Below the pieces are notes generated by a model, which had not been told where the DNA came from, did no database searches, and saw only the letters and a program-made list of their open reading frames with translations. A stretch of 64,000 nt of DNA from Polydactylus sextarius. Lineage: Eukaryota; Chordata; Actinopteri; Polynemidae. A program made the position numbers and the translations under genes. Shown here piece after piece: positions 37,666 to 58,539 of the stretch. Where the stretch lies: contig CM028912.1 of assembly GCA_016801845.1 (NCBI GenBank), forward strand, positions 4,131,001-4,195,000. Direction: 5' to 3'. How positions within the stretch are numbered: position 1 is the first letter of the stretch; each line of letters starts with the position of its first letter.

Positions 37666-38250
37666 CACCTGGCCAAAAAAAGTCGCCACCAAAAAAGAAG
37701 GTCGCGCTCTAATATTTTGTTGGACCAGACCAGTTGGAGCTTTGATTACAGCACATTCACTGTAGCATCATTTCAATAAGTTTCTGCAGTGTCACAAGAT
37801 TTATTTCTGTCCAGTGTTGCATTAATTTTTCACCAAGATCTTGTGTTGATGATGGGAGAGTCGGACCACTGCACAAAGTCTTCTCCAGCACATCCCAGAG
37901 ATTCTCAGTGGGGTTCAGGTCTGGACTCTATTGTGGCCGATCCATGTGTAAAAATGATGTCTCATGCTCCCTGAACCAGTCTTTCACTATTTGAGCCCGA
38001 TGAAACCTGGTATTGTCATCTTGGAATATGTCCGTGCCATCAGGGAAGAAAACATAACCTGGTCATTCAGTATATTCTTCATTCTTTGGCCACATAATGT
38101 TAATGAACCCAGACCTGATCAACTGCAGCAGCCCCAGATCATAGCATTGCCCCCACAGGCTTGTACAGTACAGTAGACACGAGGCATGATGGATGCATTT
38201 CATGCACTTCATCAGGTGGTGACTTTTTTTTTTTTTTTGGCCAAGCAGTG
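37666..38250. mobile_element. non-autonomous Tc1/mariner-type element in creb1 intron 1
   Basis: The left end CACCTGGCCAAAAAAAGTCG and the inverse of the right end (CACTGCTTGGCCAAAAAA) match. Both continue into GT(C/G)(A/G)CCACC, and each end is flanked by TA, the Tc1/mariner target duplication. The unit is 585 bases. The interior contains CAGTGGGGTTCAGGTCTGGA, typical of an abundant fish Tc1-derived family. No intact transposase remains; the two overlapping frames inside it are remnants. Its position in the intron should not affect the protein. Confidence 0.8.
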
Positions 38251-38554
38251 TATGTTTATGTTACAACATTAGAGATAATTAATGTTAACCTTCATGTAGT
38301 CTTCATGAATATTTGCCTACGATATCTGTAGTTAGGAGAGTTCAAAAGAGACTTAAAGTCAGTTATAGTTGGTTCTTTATAGATCTTAAATCCCCAAACA
38401 CAGAGTCAACACTATCGCTGACTGTATCACAAAGTAACATTATGTGTCACTTTATGGTTTAATATGCAGGTACCACCTCATTAGAGCTGATGAAAAGACT
38501 GTAAACAAAACGTTTTAACAGCTTCTCTTCAAATCTTCATCCTCATCTCAGCCA

Positions 38555-40714
38555 ATGAAGATGGAGTCAGCAGCAGAGGCTCAGCAGGGGGCGGAGACTG
38601 CTGTGACGGAGACAGAGAGCCAGCAGATCACTCAGGCACAGATCGCCACCCTGGCACAGGTAACATGATGTCATTTTAACATTAGAAACAAAAGTTGTGT
38701 CTGACTGCAAGTTTGGCTTTGATCTGTTCCAATCCAGATTTGATTGTCGCAATTTTTAAAAAAGAGTTAATGCAAATCTACACAGGTATCCATGACAGCA
38801 GGCCACGCCTCAGCAACAGGTCCCACGGTAACGTTGGTCCAACTTCCCAACGGACAGACAGTTCAGGTCCACGGCGTCATCCAGGCTGCGCAGCCGTCTG
38901 TTATCCAGTCTCCACAGGTTCAGGCTGTACAGGTAAAACACCTGCACACACAGTTCTGGTTTGAGGCGTCAACGTAAAGAACAGACAGGAAGTTAGAGGG
39001 TTCCTTTGATATATTTCTGTCTTGTTTATTTGTTTGTTCCAGATTTCCACTATCGCAGAAAGTGAGGACTCGCAGGAGTCAGTCGACAGTGTAACTGACT
39101 CTCAGAAACGTAGAGAGATTCTGTCACGACGTCCTTCGTACAGGTAACATTTTTTTAAAAATGATCCTGACTCTTAAGCTGATGTTATATGTTTCACATC
39201 ATCTCAGGTCGTAACATCACACTACACTGTTTGTCCCAACAGGAAAATCCTGAACGACCTTTCATCAGATGCGCCGGCCGTTCCTCGTATCGAGGAGGAA
39301 AAGGCTGAAGAAGATTCATCTGTTACGGCTGCTACACCTTCAATTACCACAGTTACTGTCCCCACACCTATCTACCAGACCAGCAGCGGCCAGTACAGTA
39401 GGTGTCGGATTAGTGGAGGATTTATATGAAGTTGTAGGCTGATGTGTCACCATTGTTAGGTGGTGAACTCCACCTGTCACAGCTTGTTTAGTGTCAGACA
39501 ACCAGATTTTCAGTATGTGTTTTGGCGCTTTCTTGATACAGTTGAAGACTAATTTGTCGCTATATCTTTACTCAACAGTGAGTATTTCTGTGGATCACAT
39601 AAACAAACCTAGGTTCATCTAAATAGAATCTGTATGTATCATATCTGAATAATCAAAATTGAAATGTGACTCTCTCTGACCGTCTTTCCAAACACATAGT
39701 TGCAATCACACAGGGCGGAGCCATTCAGCTGGCTAATAACGGTACAGATGGCGTCCAAGGTCTTCAAACTCTGACCATGACCAACGCAGCAGCGGCCACT
39801 CAGCCTGGAGCCACCATCCTCCAGTATGCACAGACCAGCGACGGCCAGCAGATTCTGGTCCTAGTAACCAGGTGGTGGTCCAAGGTGAGAAGGGACATTT
39901 ATTATCTTTTCTGCCTTTGACAGCAAAGACAAAAGGCATTTTGCTTGTGTCAGTCAGTAAACAAACTCATTAAGCTCTGACTGATTTCAGCTGCCTCCGG
40001 TGACGTCCAGGCCTATCAGATCCGAGCAGCTCCTGCAAGCACCATCGCTCCGGGAGTAGTTATGGCCTCTTCTCCTGCCCTGCCTACCCAGGGTGCAACT
40101 GAAGAGGTGACTCGCAAACGGGAAGTTCGCCTCATGAAGAACAGGTATGAACACAGGCTGAGGCTGTGTGTTATGTGTTATTATAGCTTACGTGTTAATA
40201 TACACAAATTAATAAATTCTCAGCAGCTGCTGCCATTGGGAAACATCGACCAAAATGATGTCAGGGTACCGCGTGTGGCCTGGTGAACACCCGCTGAGCA
40301 CTATATTAAGAACGCCTGCTTATTCGTTCAATTATTCAGTCAGTCAATCAAGTGGCAGCAGTGAAATTCAAACATCAGAATACAAACTATAATATATTTA
40401 TTTTCAAAGCTCTATTGATAGTGTTTTAACTAGTTAGCAGTAGCATTAAATCCCAACTTTTATGCTCATATGTGTTGTGGTTATGAGAAGAAAAATAAAA
40501 GTCCCACATCCCACCAAACCATAAAACCACAACATAAAAAACCCAGATTATGTCTTGTCCTTCCCACAGAGAGGCAGCACGCGAGTGTCGCAGGAAGAAG
40601 AAGGAGTATGTTAAGTGTCTGGAGAACCGAGTGGCTGTCCTGGAAAACCAAAACAAGACACTAATTGAAGAACTCAAAGCCCTTAAAGACCTTTACTGCC
40701 ATAAATCCGAGTAG
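38555..40714 (+). CDS. creb1: creb1, cAMP-responsive element-binding protein 1 (apparent frameshift in exon 6)
   Basis: CREB1 is a nuclear bZIP factor that binds CREs (TGACGTCA) and is activated by phosphorylation in response to cAMP or Ca. The coding exons are 38,555-38,659; 38,786-38,932; 39,043-39,143; 39,243-39,397; 39,700-39,884; 39,991-40,144 and 40,570-40,714, all with GT-AG borders. Allowing for one missing base, they encode 330 residues (the human forms are 327 and 341). The start context MKMES parallels human MTMES. Domain order: Gln-rich region; kinase-inducible domain with RRPSYRKILNDL and phospho-acceptor Ser at about 116; Gln-rich Q2 region; and a basic region/zipper from about 271 (NREAARECRRKKKEYVKCLE) ending in DLYCHKSE. 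The alternative 14-residue alpha exon is not visible. In exon 6, after GQQILV, one base is missing near 39,860. As written, translation shifts and stops at 40,057-40,059, before the bZIP. Confidence 0.95.
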
Positions 40715-42099
40715 TTTGTGTCCTCAACCACCGAGCTGGGCCAAGTAGCATTTCAGTTCCTGACAAATACTTTGACTGTTTGATTCTGCCCGTCTGGCCT
40801 TCCAGTTTGCACACGGCTGGTTCTTTTTTGACGATGTCGCTCTAATTAACTTCTGCTTTACGTTTCTGTCACTCTATTCAATTTAAAATACACAGAGAAC
40901 ACCCACACTCATGTGTTTCAGAGGTAACAGAGGGTTGAATCAGCTGACGACAACATTAACATGTTGCTTCACATAATTTTTTGCCAGTGAAGCTGCATCT
41001 TGTTGTCGTAGCAGCTACTACTCATTAATAACTACGACAAGAAGAAGAGCCAGCTTGTAAAACAAAACTCTAGAGATGATTTGCCTTCGATGTGATTTTA
41101 ACTTCACACGTTAGTTGATATGTTTACGTGTTGTGTGCTACATTTGACAACATGTCCAGAACATATTTAATCCCAGAACAATTTGGCAAAACACTCAACT
41201 CACAGTTAAAGACTTTGAACGAATTGTGAATCTCTACTTGATCCACATCCTAATGTGAACCAACTTTTTCTCAACTACGTGGCCACTGGTTTCGGGGACT
41301 TTACAACTAATTGGGCACAAAGGAGAGTTTTATTTTTATTTCTAACTGCTTTTAAAGATGCTACCAACTGCCGATCGTGAAGGAAGTGGAGCTGTGTGAC
41401 GGAGAGTTGTCGAATCGTCACAAAGGGACAAATCGTAACGTGACATTTCACTTATTGTTTTTCTGCTTTTTCATCAACAGATGTTTAACAGAGCTCTTTA
41501 TTTAGCAAGTTCAAGTAGTTTTAAAGGAAAGATTTCACAATCTGGGCTCTAATATTGATAGTTTAGCACTTATTAGTTATGAAATATTTAATCAAACTAC
41601 AAAAGGGGGCATTTTATCTAAAAGATATTTATATTATGAATCTGCCGGCTGCAGAAAGAAAGATAAAGGTGGTTTTACTTTGGCTGTAGTTTTTCAAAGT
41701 AAAATGCAGTTTTAATGAACATGTAGGATCTTCGTTCATAAATGACGCAGGTGACAGCATTGAACTGGTGATTTGTGTCAGAAAAGATGAGATTGATGTT
41801 TTAAAAGTGAAACAACAGAGGTGTAGATGTTTTTCAAGAGCCAGTCAACATTAACTCAAGCTCAACCGTCATCTCATTGTGCCAGTGTGATGTCAAAAAT
41901 TACCATCATAAACTATTTTACTTTATGTGCCAGTTTAGTAGAATCTGTTAAAATATGTACTGCAACGCTGGGAGAGGCTTTTTTTCTTTTTTACTCTATA
42001 TTTAACAGATTTAACTGTTTGTCTTTTTTCATTGGTACGAGCCGCCTGGTCCTTGTTTGACCAAAGTCAGAGTCTTCAGTTTTTAGAGCCTCGGTTTGC

Positions 42100-42660
42100 A
42101 GCAGCTGGGATCAGAGTTAAGTGTGGATTGTCTTCCTTCAGTTTAAGAATAAGTTGCTTCCCTGAGTGAAGGAGTTAAAGCATCTTGGTGTTTCGTTTAC
42201 AAGTGAAAAAAATATAGGATGGAGCAGGAAATTGACAGTCGATGCCGCATCCGTAGAAACGTTGGGGCAATGCTGGACTTTAGTGGTGGAGAAGGAGCTG
42301 AGCTAGAAGGCACAGTTGTCAGTTCACTAGTCAGTCTACGTTCTGACTTTCACCTGTGGTCATGAGATTTGGGTTGTGACTGAAAGAATGAGATTATAAA
42401 TACAAGAAGGTTCAGAGAGTTCAGCCTTAGAAATAGTTGGAACTCTTTGGACATCTGATCAGGATGTTTCCTGAGCTCCTCCTGCTGTTTTCTGGGCAAC
42501 ACCAACTAGGAGGAGACCGTGGGGTAAACCCAGACTGAGAATACACCAGAGAGATTATATTTCTCATCCAGCCTGAGGACGTCTCAGGAGGAGCTAGAAA
42601 GTATCGTTAGGGAGAAAAAAAAATGCAGCTTGAATGATTAAACAGCCGGTGATGGATTGA
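42100..42660 (+). mobile_element. decayed 3' end of a fish non-LTR retrotransposon (L2/Rex-like)
   Basis: Segments such as CATCTGATCAGGATGTTTCC, then GGAGGAGACCGTGGGGTAAA and GACGTCTCAGGAGGAGCTAG, follow the order of the 3' coding end of a very common fish LINE. That end finishes in a GATGGATGG-type tail, seen here as GATGGATTGATGAG. The reading frame is broken many times. It lies in the sense orientation inside the creb1 3' UTR. The family name is from memory and not certain. Confidence 0.6.
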
Positions 42661-44136
42661 TGAGTTCTTTGTCAAATCTACAGAAGATATAGGCTACATT
42701 TCCATGAGTTTAACACTAATTCTGTCAGAAAGAGATGTCTTTTATGGGTGTGTGTGTTTTTTGAGAAGAAGATAAATGTGCGTATTTGTGTGTTTATTTT
42801 TTTACATCACTGTACATAGACTCTACAGCATGTGTAGACCTCATATTTCTGTTTATTTGATATGAAAAATGTTCTTATGGCTTGTATGAAACAAACTTTG
42901 CATATTTGTAACATACATCAATGTATAATAGAAGACGATGTTTGTGTGTATTCATGTAATCCTTCAGGCCTACCACCATCATGGCAGCTAAGTGTATGAA
43001 AAAAAAAGGCCTCTGTTGGAGATGTGTCATTTTTGGGAGTGCTGTAACCGTTTAGGATCGATGGTGTTTGTTTGTAGAGATGAGAGAGTTTTAATAGCAG
43101 TTGGGGTCAGCGGTTTATATCAGTTTCAAAAAAATTAACAGTTCGGTTTTATTCCAAAACTGCACGGCAGAGCCCTCGGTGGCTTCAAACTTCAGCCACA
43201 CGTTTGTTTTTTAACTGTAAATATACTTTTACGGCTCCATCAATAACCTTTTTTATATCTTCCAATTCATCGTAGGAAAGCACAAATTTCACCGGAGCCT
43301 TTTTTTTTAATGTTTCTTTTGCATCTGCTTCTATTTTACTACAAAGTTACATTCTTTTTTTTAAAACATTTCTTAATCGACATCGGTTCCAGTGGTAAAA
43401 TCAATCCACAAGAAAATTGCTCAGTTTTCCTCCAGTTCACTGTTGATGAGTGAAACTTATTAAGCACTAAATTCATTCTTGATCTCTTTGGTTTGTTTGT
43501 TCTAAGGCTGCGTAAACAAGTCAGATTATTTTAGATTATTTTATATTTAAAGAAACAGGTTTCTAAATCTCAACTGTGAGCTGAGAGGAAACGGTGACTT
43601 CAACAATCAGTGTTTTTTTTAATCTCACCAGTTCATCGTAGCTCTTCCAGTTTTATTTTTCTATTTTAAAACATTTTGATATTGTACAGTATACAGTACA
43701 TACTTGTAATTTATAGACAATTAAAGGGTTGAATTGGCAAAACGAAATCATAAACACCCCCGCCCCCCGTCGACCTACAACACATTAACATGTACTGTAG
43801 CTGTACATGTCACAGTGTGGTTCAGCAAATTTGACGACCGTGTCATTACAACACCTGAGTTTAAAGAGATGAAAGCTTTTTTTTCTACGTGTAAACTGAC
43901 AAAAAAAAAATAAATAAATAAAATTACATTTCCACTTTGTTGTAATTCACTCATGCATTGCTGGTGCTGAAAACAAATCTAGTAATAATCTTTTTTTTAT
44001 GCTGAATTATTATGATGAGCTCAAGTTTGTGATGTGATGACACGATATCTTTCCAACAACATCATTTCTGTGCCAGAATAGTTTTAATAGTTTAAACCCA
44101 CGAGCCTCATTTTGTGCATGAAAACAGATTGATATC

Positions 44137-44138
<2 letters not shown>

Positions 44139-44177
<39 letters not shown>
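44139..44177. repeat. (TA)n microsatellite in the creb1 3' UTR
   Basis: About 19 TA units. Confidence 0.95.
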
Positions 44178-44180
<3 letters not shown>

Positions 44181-44482
44181 CACATACATATATGTAAAGA
44201 GAGAAAGATGCATTTCTAGAACAGTGATAACATTTTTTCTAACTTTTAATGTGATCAGTTTGTATATTGCCACTTTTACAAGTTATTAATTAAAAATGCC
44301 ATGTATTGTAAAGTATCTTGTAGAGACAAGATTCACCTGATGACGTGATCAGGTCATATACTGTTTGTTTCAACATATGTCACATTATAAAACTATACCA
44401 GCCCGTTAATTGAAAAAAAAAGTGCTGTTACTCTGATGTTACATCACTCTTTTGTAAACACTTGCTATGTTGCAATAAACTG

Positions 44483-45360
44483 CTCTTGAAGATTGTTATG
44501 TATTTTATTGTTTATTAATTCATCTTTTCTGAGCTCTGATACTAGTGAAAATGGGTAATTTTAAGGTACAATTAAAAGTTTCCAATCCTCTGAGTTTATT
44601 AATAAAGATAAATAATATTAGCTCATTAGCAGGGAAACTTCTGCATCAAAGTATTGGAGTATTATTGAATCATTAATGTATAGATACTGTATTAGTGTTG
44701 CAGCAGGTCATGATGGAGCTAGTTTGAATTATTTACATTCTGTTGCACATATATTTACATATTTTACAATAAGATCATATGTTTTTTTTGTAAATAAAAC
44801 ATCAAATTAACTAGTATCTACATTCAGTTAGCAGTTAATTAGGTACACCAAAATCATGCAATATGAATTTGAAGTGTCTGTATTGGAACATACAGAGAGA
44901 AAATTATGTCACTAATATAAATGAGAAAGAAAAATGATAGAAACACTTATAGATCATCACACAATTGAATCTTTATGTTATTATAACCACTATAAAGAAA
45001 AGTTTTATTATATTGCAGGACTGTATTATTTAGCAAGGTGTAAAACAAGTATCTAACCAGTTAAAATAGTTGCAAAATGCAAATTTCAATTAAAGTACAT
45101 GCATCTCAAATTTGAGTTAATATTCTTTATTCTATTAGTAATTGTTTTCAGTGCATATATATATATATTATCAGGTATTATAACCATCCCTCGACCTCCA
45201 GTCTCACACATTACATGAATGAGGAGGGATGCGTTGATTGACGGGTTTGTGCTGCAATAGAGAACCAGCTTCAGTGAACACTGTCAAAAAAGGGTGTGGA
45301 TCGGTGACGATACAAAAATAGCAGCGTTGGAAATACATTTTATCTGTTTAAATCGTCTGT
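44483..45360. other. creb1-ccnyl1 intergenic DNA
   Basis: AT-rich with no gene seen. METTL21A, which lies in this interval in mammals on the opposite strand, is not recognisable here. Confidence 0.5.
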
Positions 45361-45374
45361 GACAGACAGCAACT

Positions 45375-45515
45375 TCAACCAATGAGCGGCTTTAAAAAGG
45401 ACGAGGTTCCATTTTTTTAACCAATGAGAGTGAATGGAATCCCTGAGTGGGCGGGACTACGGCGTCTCAGTGCCAAGCAGTGCCGTTTGTGAGCTCCGGC
45501 AACAGATGGCGGCGG
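45375..45515 (+). promoter_or_regulatory. ccnyl1: ccnyl1 promoter
   Basis: Two CCAAT boxes (45,379-45,383 and 45,421-45,425) flank a TTTAAAAAGG element at about 45,390. GGGCGGGAC (an Sp1-type GC box) lies at about 45,449. AGATGGCGGC at 45,504-45,513 matches the YY1 element often found just downstream of vertebrate start sites. CpG density rises here. A start site near 45,500 would give a 5' UTR of up to about 780 bases, which may contain an intron I cannot place. Confidence 0.55.
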
Positions 45516-46284
45516 TGGCGGGGAGGATATCCAGCATAAATCTGACGGGGTGTAGGCACCGATGGAGGACTCCGGACCAGCTACCACCGTTGGTTTACTG
45601 ATGAGCAACCAGGAGAAGGCATAGCCATATTGGCTTCATTGAGAAATTCTTGTCTACAATCTTGGATTTTACTCATTTTTAAACCGGGTTCGCTGCTGGA
45701 GGCCGCAGAAGCCTCGAGCTAGATTTGGCGACACACCGAGCCGAGTGCCGGAAGACGTCTGCGGGATTGTTGTAGAAAGTGTCATAAAATGTATTTACCA
45801 GCGTTTGTCAGTTTGGTGTAGTCACATACTCAATCTCTAGAGTCAACTGTGTTTACACTACAACCAAAAACCGAATTAAATGTGGAGTATAAGAAAGTTA
45901 ACTAGTTAGCTAGCTTGCGTAAATGCTAGTTAGCTACCTAGCATCGAAACTCTTGAATGTTGAATGAATGAATGAATGAATTGGCGACCACCTGGATTTA
46001 ACTAGAAGCGTTTTTTATTTTTACTACAAAACACATCTAGTATTATAGAAAACGACTTACATTTTCCATAGCAGCGTGATCCAAACACCACATACCCCCA
46101 AATGGACAGGAATGCGATTCCTGGGAGTGGGACAGCGGCGATTTAGCGCACAAAGATAGTGTTGTGTTGATACGGACTCTAGCCTGGTGATGTTTATGAG
46201 GCTGAGGGAAGCTAACTTAAGCTAGCTACATATATTTGGCTTGGACTTGGGCTGCAATAGTGTGAAGCTTACACCTGGTTTGGA

Positions 46285-55340
<9,056 letters not shown>

Positions 55341-56860
55341 GCCTAACCGCTGCCACCTTCCCTCTGAAATCCAAAGCCCAGCTAACCCACAGCCAGCCCC
55401 ACACAAATAAACAAACAAACAAACAAGTATGGCCACCTCACGGGGTCCAAACAGCCACATCAGGCAGGATACAGGCTTGAAATATGCTGCTGTATGACCT
55501 GCCCCGAACGGTAAAATTCATTTTTACAGCAGTCGAGCTGTAAGATCATAAAACCTAGAACTCGACCCTACGACTATTGTTTTTTTTGTTTGTTTGTTTG
55601 TTTGTTTTTTACGAATCCCTTATTTATTTTTTAATTGTCATTTATTCCCACGATGAAGCATCAAGATAAGTCTGGTGATGTCGACCTCTAAGTTACAGTC
55701 TTGAGATTGACATAAAAATGTAATTTTTACTAAAAAATAAAAACAAAATGTTTGAATTATTCCATATGAGCCTTAAAGAATGAAACTGGTGATAGTTTTT
55801 TTTTTTTTTTTTACCAAATTCCAATGAAAAGACCAAAAACGAGTTGGTAGACGTTTGTTTATCTGTTTTCTGATTTGTTTGTGAGTCTCAGCAACAAGTT
55901 TCTAACTTTGTGACACCAAGAAACAACATACGATATTCTTCTGTAACAACAGGCTCAGACATCTTCGAGCTGCAGTTTTTTTTTTATCCGACATAAAAAA
56001 CAGTTTATTCGCTGGTGACTGTTTTTTAGCAGTAGAATAATCCACATTGGTTGTTGTAGTGAGTGTTTGGTTTTTAATCTTTTCGTGGGATTTTAAAAAA
56101 AAAACAGAAAATCACCAGATTTGTTCTTTTTTTTCGGCACTAAACAAAAACAAAATGCTTGTTTGTTTTTTTTTTGGTTTTTTTGTAAATGAGTTAAAAT
56201 ACCAAAAGTAACTTTTGGAGAGTGTAATTCAAACTTGTTTACTGTTAATACCAGTGGTGTTGCATTCTGTTATCTACCCATTTGGATTTAGCATTACAGC
56301 ATGTCTCAGATGAGAAGTATTAAACGTTAAATATTCTACAGGAGTCGGCTGAAGTCGGCACACCTTCAGTCGTCTGTCGTGTGTGTGCGAGCGTGTATGT
56401 GTGTGTGCGAGCGTGTGTGTGTGTGTGTGTGTCAGGGTATCAGGAGTGCCAACCTGAGATCACTTTCACTTTTCAGATACACTACAGGTGGTCGAACGGG
56501 ACCCGTTTTACAGATTCAGTCAGTCAGTTCTGCTTCATAGTGATTAGGTTTGATGTATTGAGGTGACACAGTTTGGGTCAAACCTTCGTCATCCTCAACG
56601 CGCCTCAAACAAACAACCAGTCGACAGATTACAAACCCCCGTGTTTGTCCCAGATCCAGACCAGAGCTTTTCGAACAAACTACATAGATACTGAGGGGAG
56701 AGAGAGAGAGAGAGAGAGAGAGAAAAGAGAGACTGATGGACACTCCCCTCCTTTTTGCTTACTATGTAGGCCACTAGCTGTGAAATTTGTCTTGTTTTTA
56801 ATTGAAAAAAAAAAACATTTGCAGATGGAGTATTTTAAATAAACACTAATCATGTAACAA
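55341..56860 (+). other. ccnyl1: ccnyl1 3' UTR
   Basis: It runs from the stop to AATAAA at 56,838-56,843. It is T-rich with several T8-T16 runs, GT runs at about 56,377-56,432 and a (GA)n run at 56,695-56,731. The end is inferred from the poly(A) signal only. Confidence 0.6.
56695..56731. repeat. (GA)n microsatellite
   Basis: About 12 GA units with A-rich interruptions near the end of the ccnyl1 3' UTR. Confidence 0.9.
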
Positions 56861-57686
56861 AGATGTGTCGTGGTCATTTAAACTGTATATTATGAATAAT
56901 AATAATAATGTGTGACTTGTGTCAACCATCAGTGTGTGTGTTAATATGTGTGTCGATTATAAGACGAAGCAACAGGATCAGTGACGGCGGATGAAGTGAG
57001 ACCGTCGACGTCTCCTGTTTATCAGTTTGAAGGAGAAACCACAGAAACTGACGCTCACTGATTTTCAGGTCGTTGAAATTCATTTACTATTAAACCAACA
57101 CACAGTAACAATGTGACTGGTCTTTTTTTAAGTTGTAGCTGCAAATTTATGTCCTGATCCCGCAGTTTAGTTTTCAATTTGATGACATTAAAATATTTAT
57201 AATATGGAATTTGTCTTTCATTTTGCAGTGTTGGCTTAATTGTAGTTTTTTAGGATGCAGTTGTAATATTAGTAAAATGCAGATAAACCTTAAATTGGTG
57301 GCATTTCCTTTTCATCACGTTAAGTTTTAAATGAGATTATTATTAATATTATTATCATACAGATGATGTGTTAATCTCAAACAATAAATTTCCACCAACA
57401 GACTCCTGTTTCACCTCTAGAAGTGCAGGGAAATAGCCAATCATGTGTGGTCGCTAAGGGAAAATAATAAATATTTGTCCAATCAGCATCGCTGAATTAA
57501 ACCGTTTTGGGGGCGCTGGAAATTTCACCCCTGCAGAAAATGTGGGAAAGTTTGTACTGCTGTGGTGATAAACTTGGCTAAACTCATGTTTACATCAGTC
57601 AGAGATGATGGAGAGTTGAGGTGCAGCTTCCATTGGTACATCAGCTTCAGCAGCCACTGGTTAAACATATGAACTGATATTCTGCT

Positions 57687-58537
57687 GTTAGAGTCTCTGA
57701 GTTAATGTCAGTTGACAAAAAATGAGACAATTCAGTTCTATGTTAGTGGAGGCGTGTTGAGTGTTGAGTCTGACCAGCAGCTCATAAACAAAGTGATCAG
57801 GGCAGATTCTAACATCAATAGTAAACAGTGTTTTTGTGTCACTAAAGAGGTTGAACATCTCTTTCTGAGCCTCATGCAACAACAGCCGGGAGCCTTAACA
57901 ACATAACACTATGTCTGTTAACTTAGTAACTAACTAACTTAACTAATAACTTAGTAGTGGTAAAGAAACTATAGAAAACAAGTGTTTAAGCAGATTGTCA
58001 CCTCTGTTGATTTCTGACACGTTCATGAAAGTCGATAGTGGAGGTGCTGGATGGATGGATATTTATTCACAGAGTTACTGAATATATGAGCTAACTGCTG
58101 CTTTACAGACTCTAAATTATAAGAAACAAAGATCGGATGTTTCCATATTGTTACACTCATTTGTAACATCTTAATCATTAAAATGCTCGAATATAGTTTT
58201 TGATTTCTGATGCGTTCGTCAGAAATCAACAGAGTATCAACAGAATGTGACGACCTGATCACACACTTGTTTTCTACTGTTTCTTTCCCACATCTGAGTT
58301 AACAGACATAGTTTTATGTTGTTACGGCTCCTGGTTGTTGTTGCTCTGGGCTCAGAAAGAGATGTTCATCCTCTTTAGTGACACTAAAACACTGTTTACT
58401 TTGATGTTAGAAATCTGCCCTGATCACTTAGTTTATTAGCTGCCTGGTCAGACTCGCGGCTGCCACCACATCTCTGCTAACGTAGCAACTGTTTGTTTCA
58501 TTTTTTGTCAACTGACATTAACTCAAAGACTCTAACG
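57687..58537. mobile_element. 851-bp fold-back MITE between ccnyl1 and fzd5
   Basis: The ends are GTTAGAGTCTCTGAGTTAAT and its inverse ATTAACTCAAAGACTCTAAC. The arms match for several hundred bases: AATGTCAGTTGACAAAAAAT against ATTTTTTGTCAACTGACATT, CACTAAAGAGGTTGAACATC against GATGTTCATCCTCTTTAGTG, and GTGATCAGGGCAGATT against AATCTGCCCTGATCAC. The centre is near 58,115. Identity is about 90% at the ends. No transposase is present. The two opposite-strand frames across 57,688-57,906 are translations of the arm. Confidence 0.85.
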
Positions 58538-58539
58538 AC

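Larger units (their letters stand above)
40715..44482 (+). other. creb1: creb1 3' UTR
   Basis: It runs from the creb1 stop to AATAAA at 44,474-44,479. CREB1 transcripts in other vertebrates also have very long 3' UTRs, which supports this reading. It is AT-rich, with a TGTAAATA Pumilio-type site at about 43,216, a (TA)n run at 44,139-44,177 and a retroelement fragment at 42,100-42,660. ATTAAA at about 43,721 could be an earlier poly(A) signal. Confidence 0.6.
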
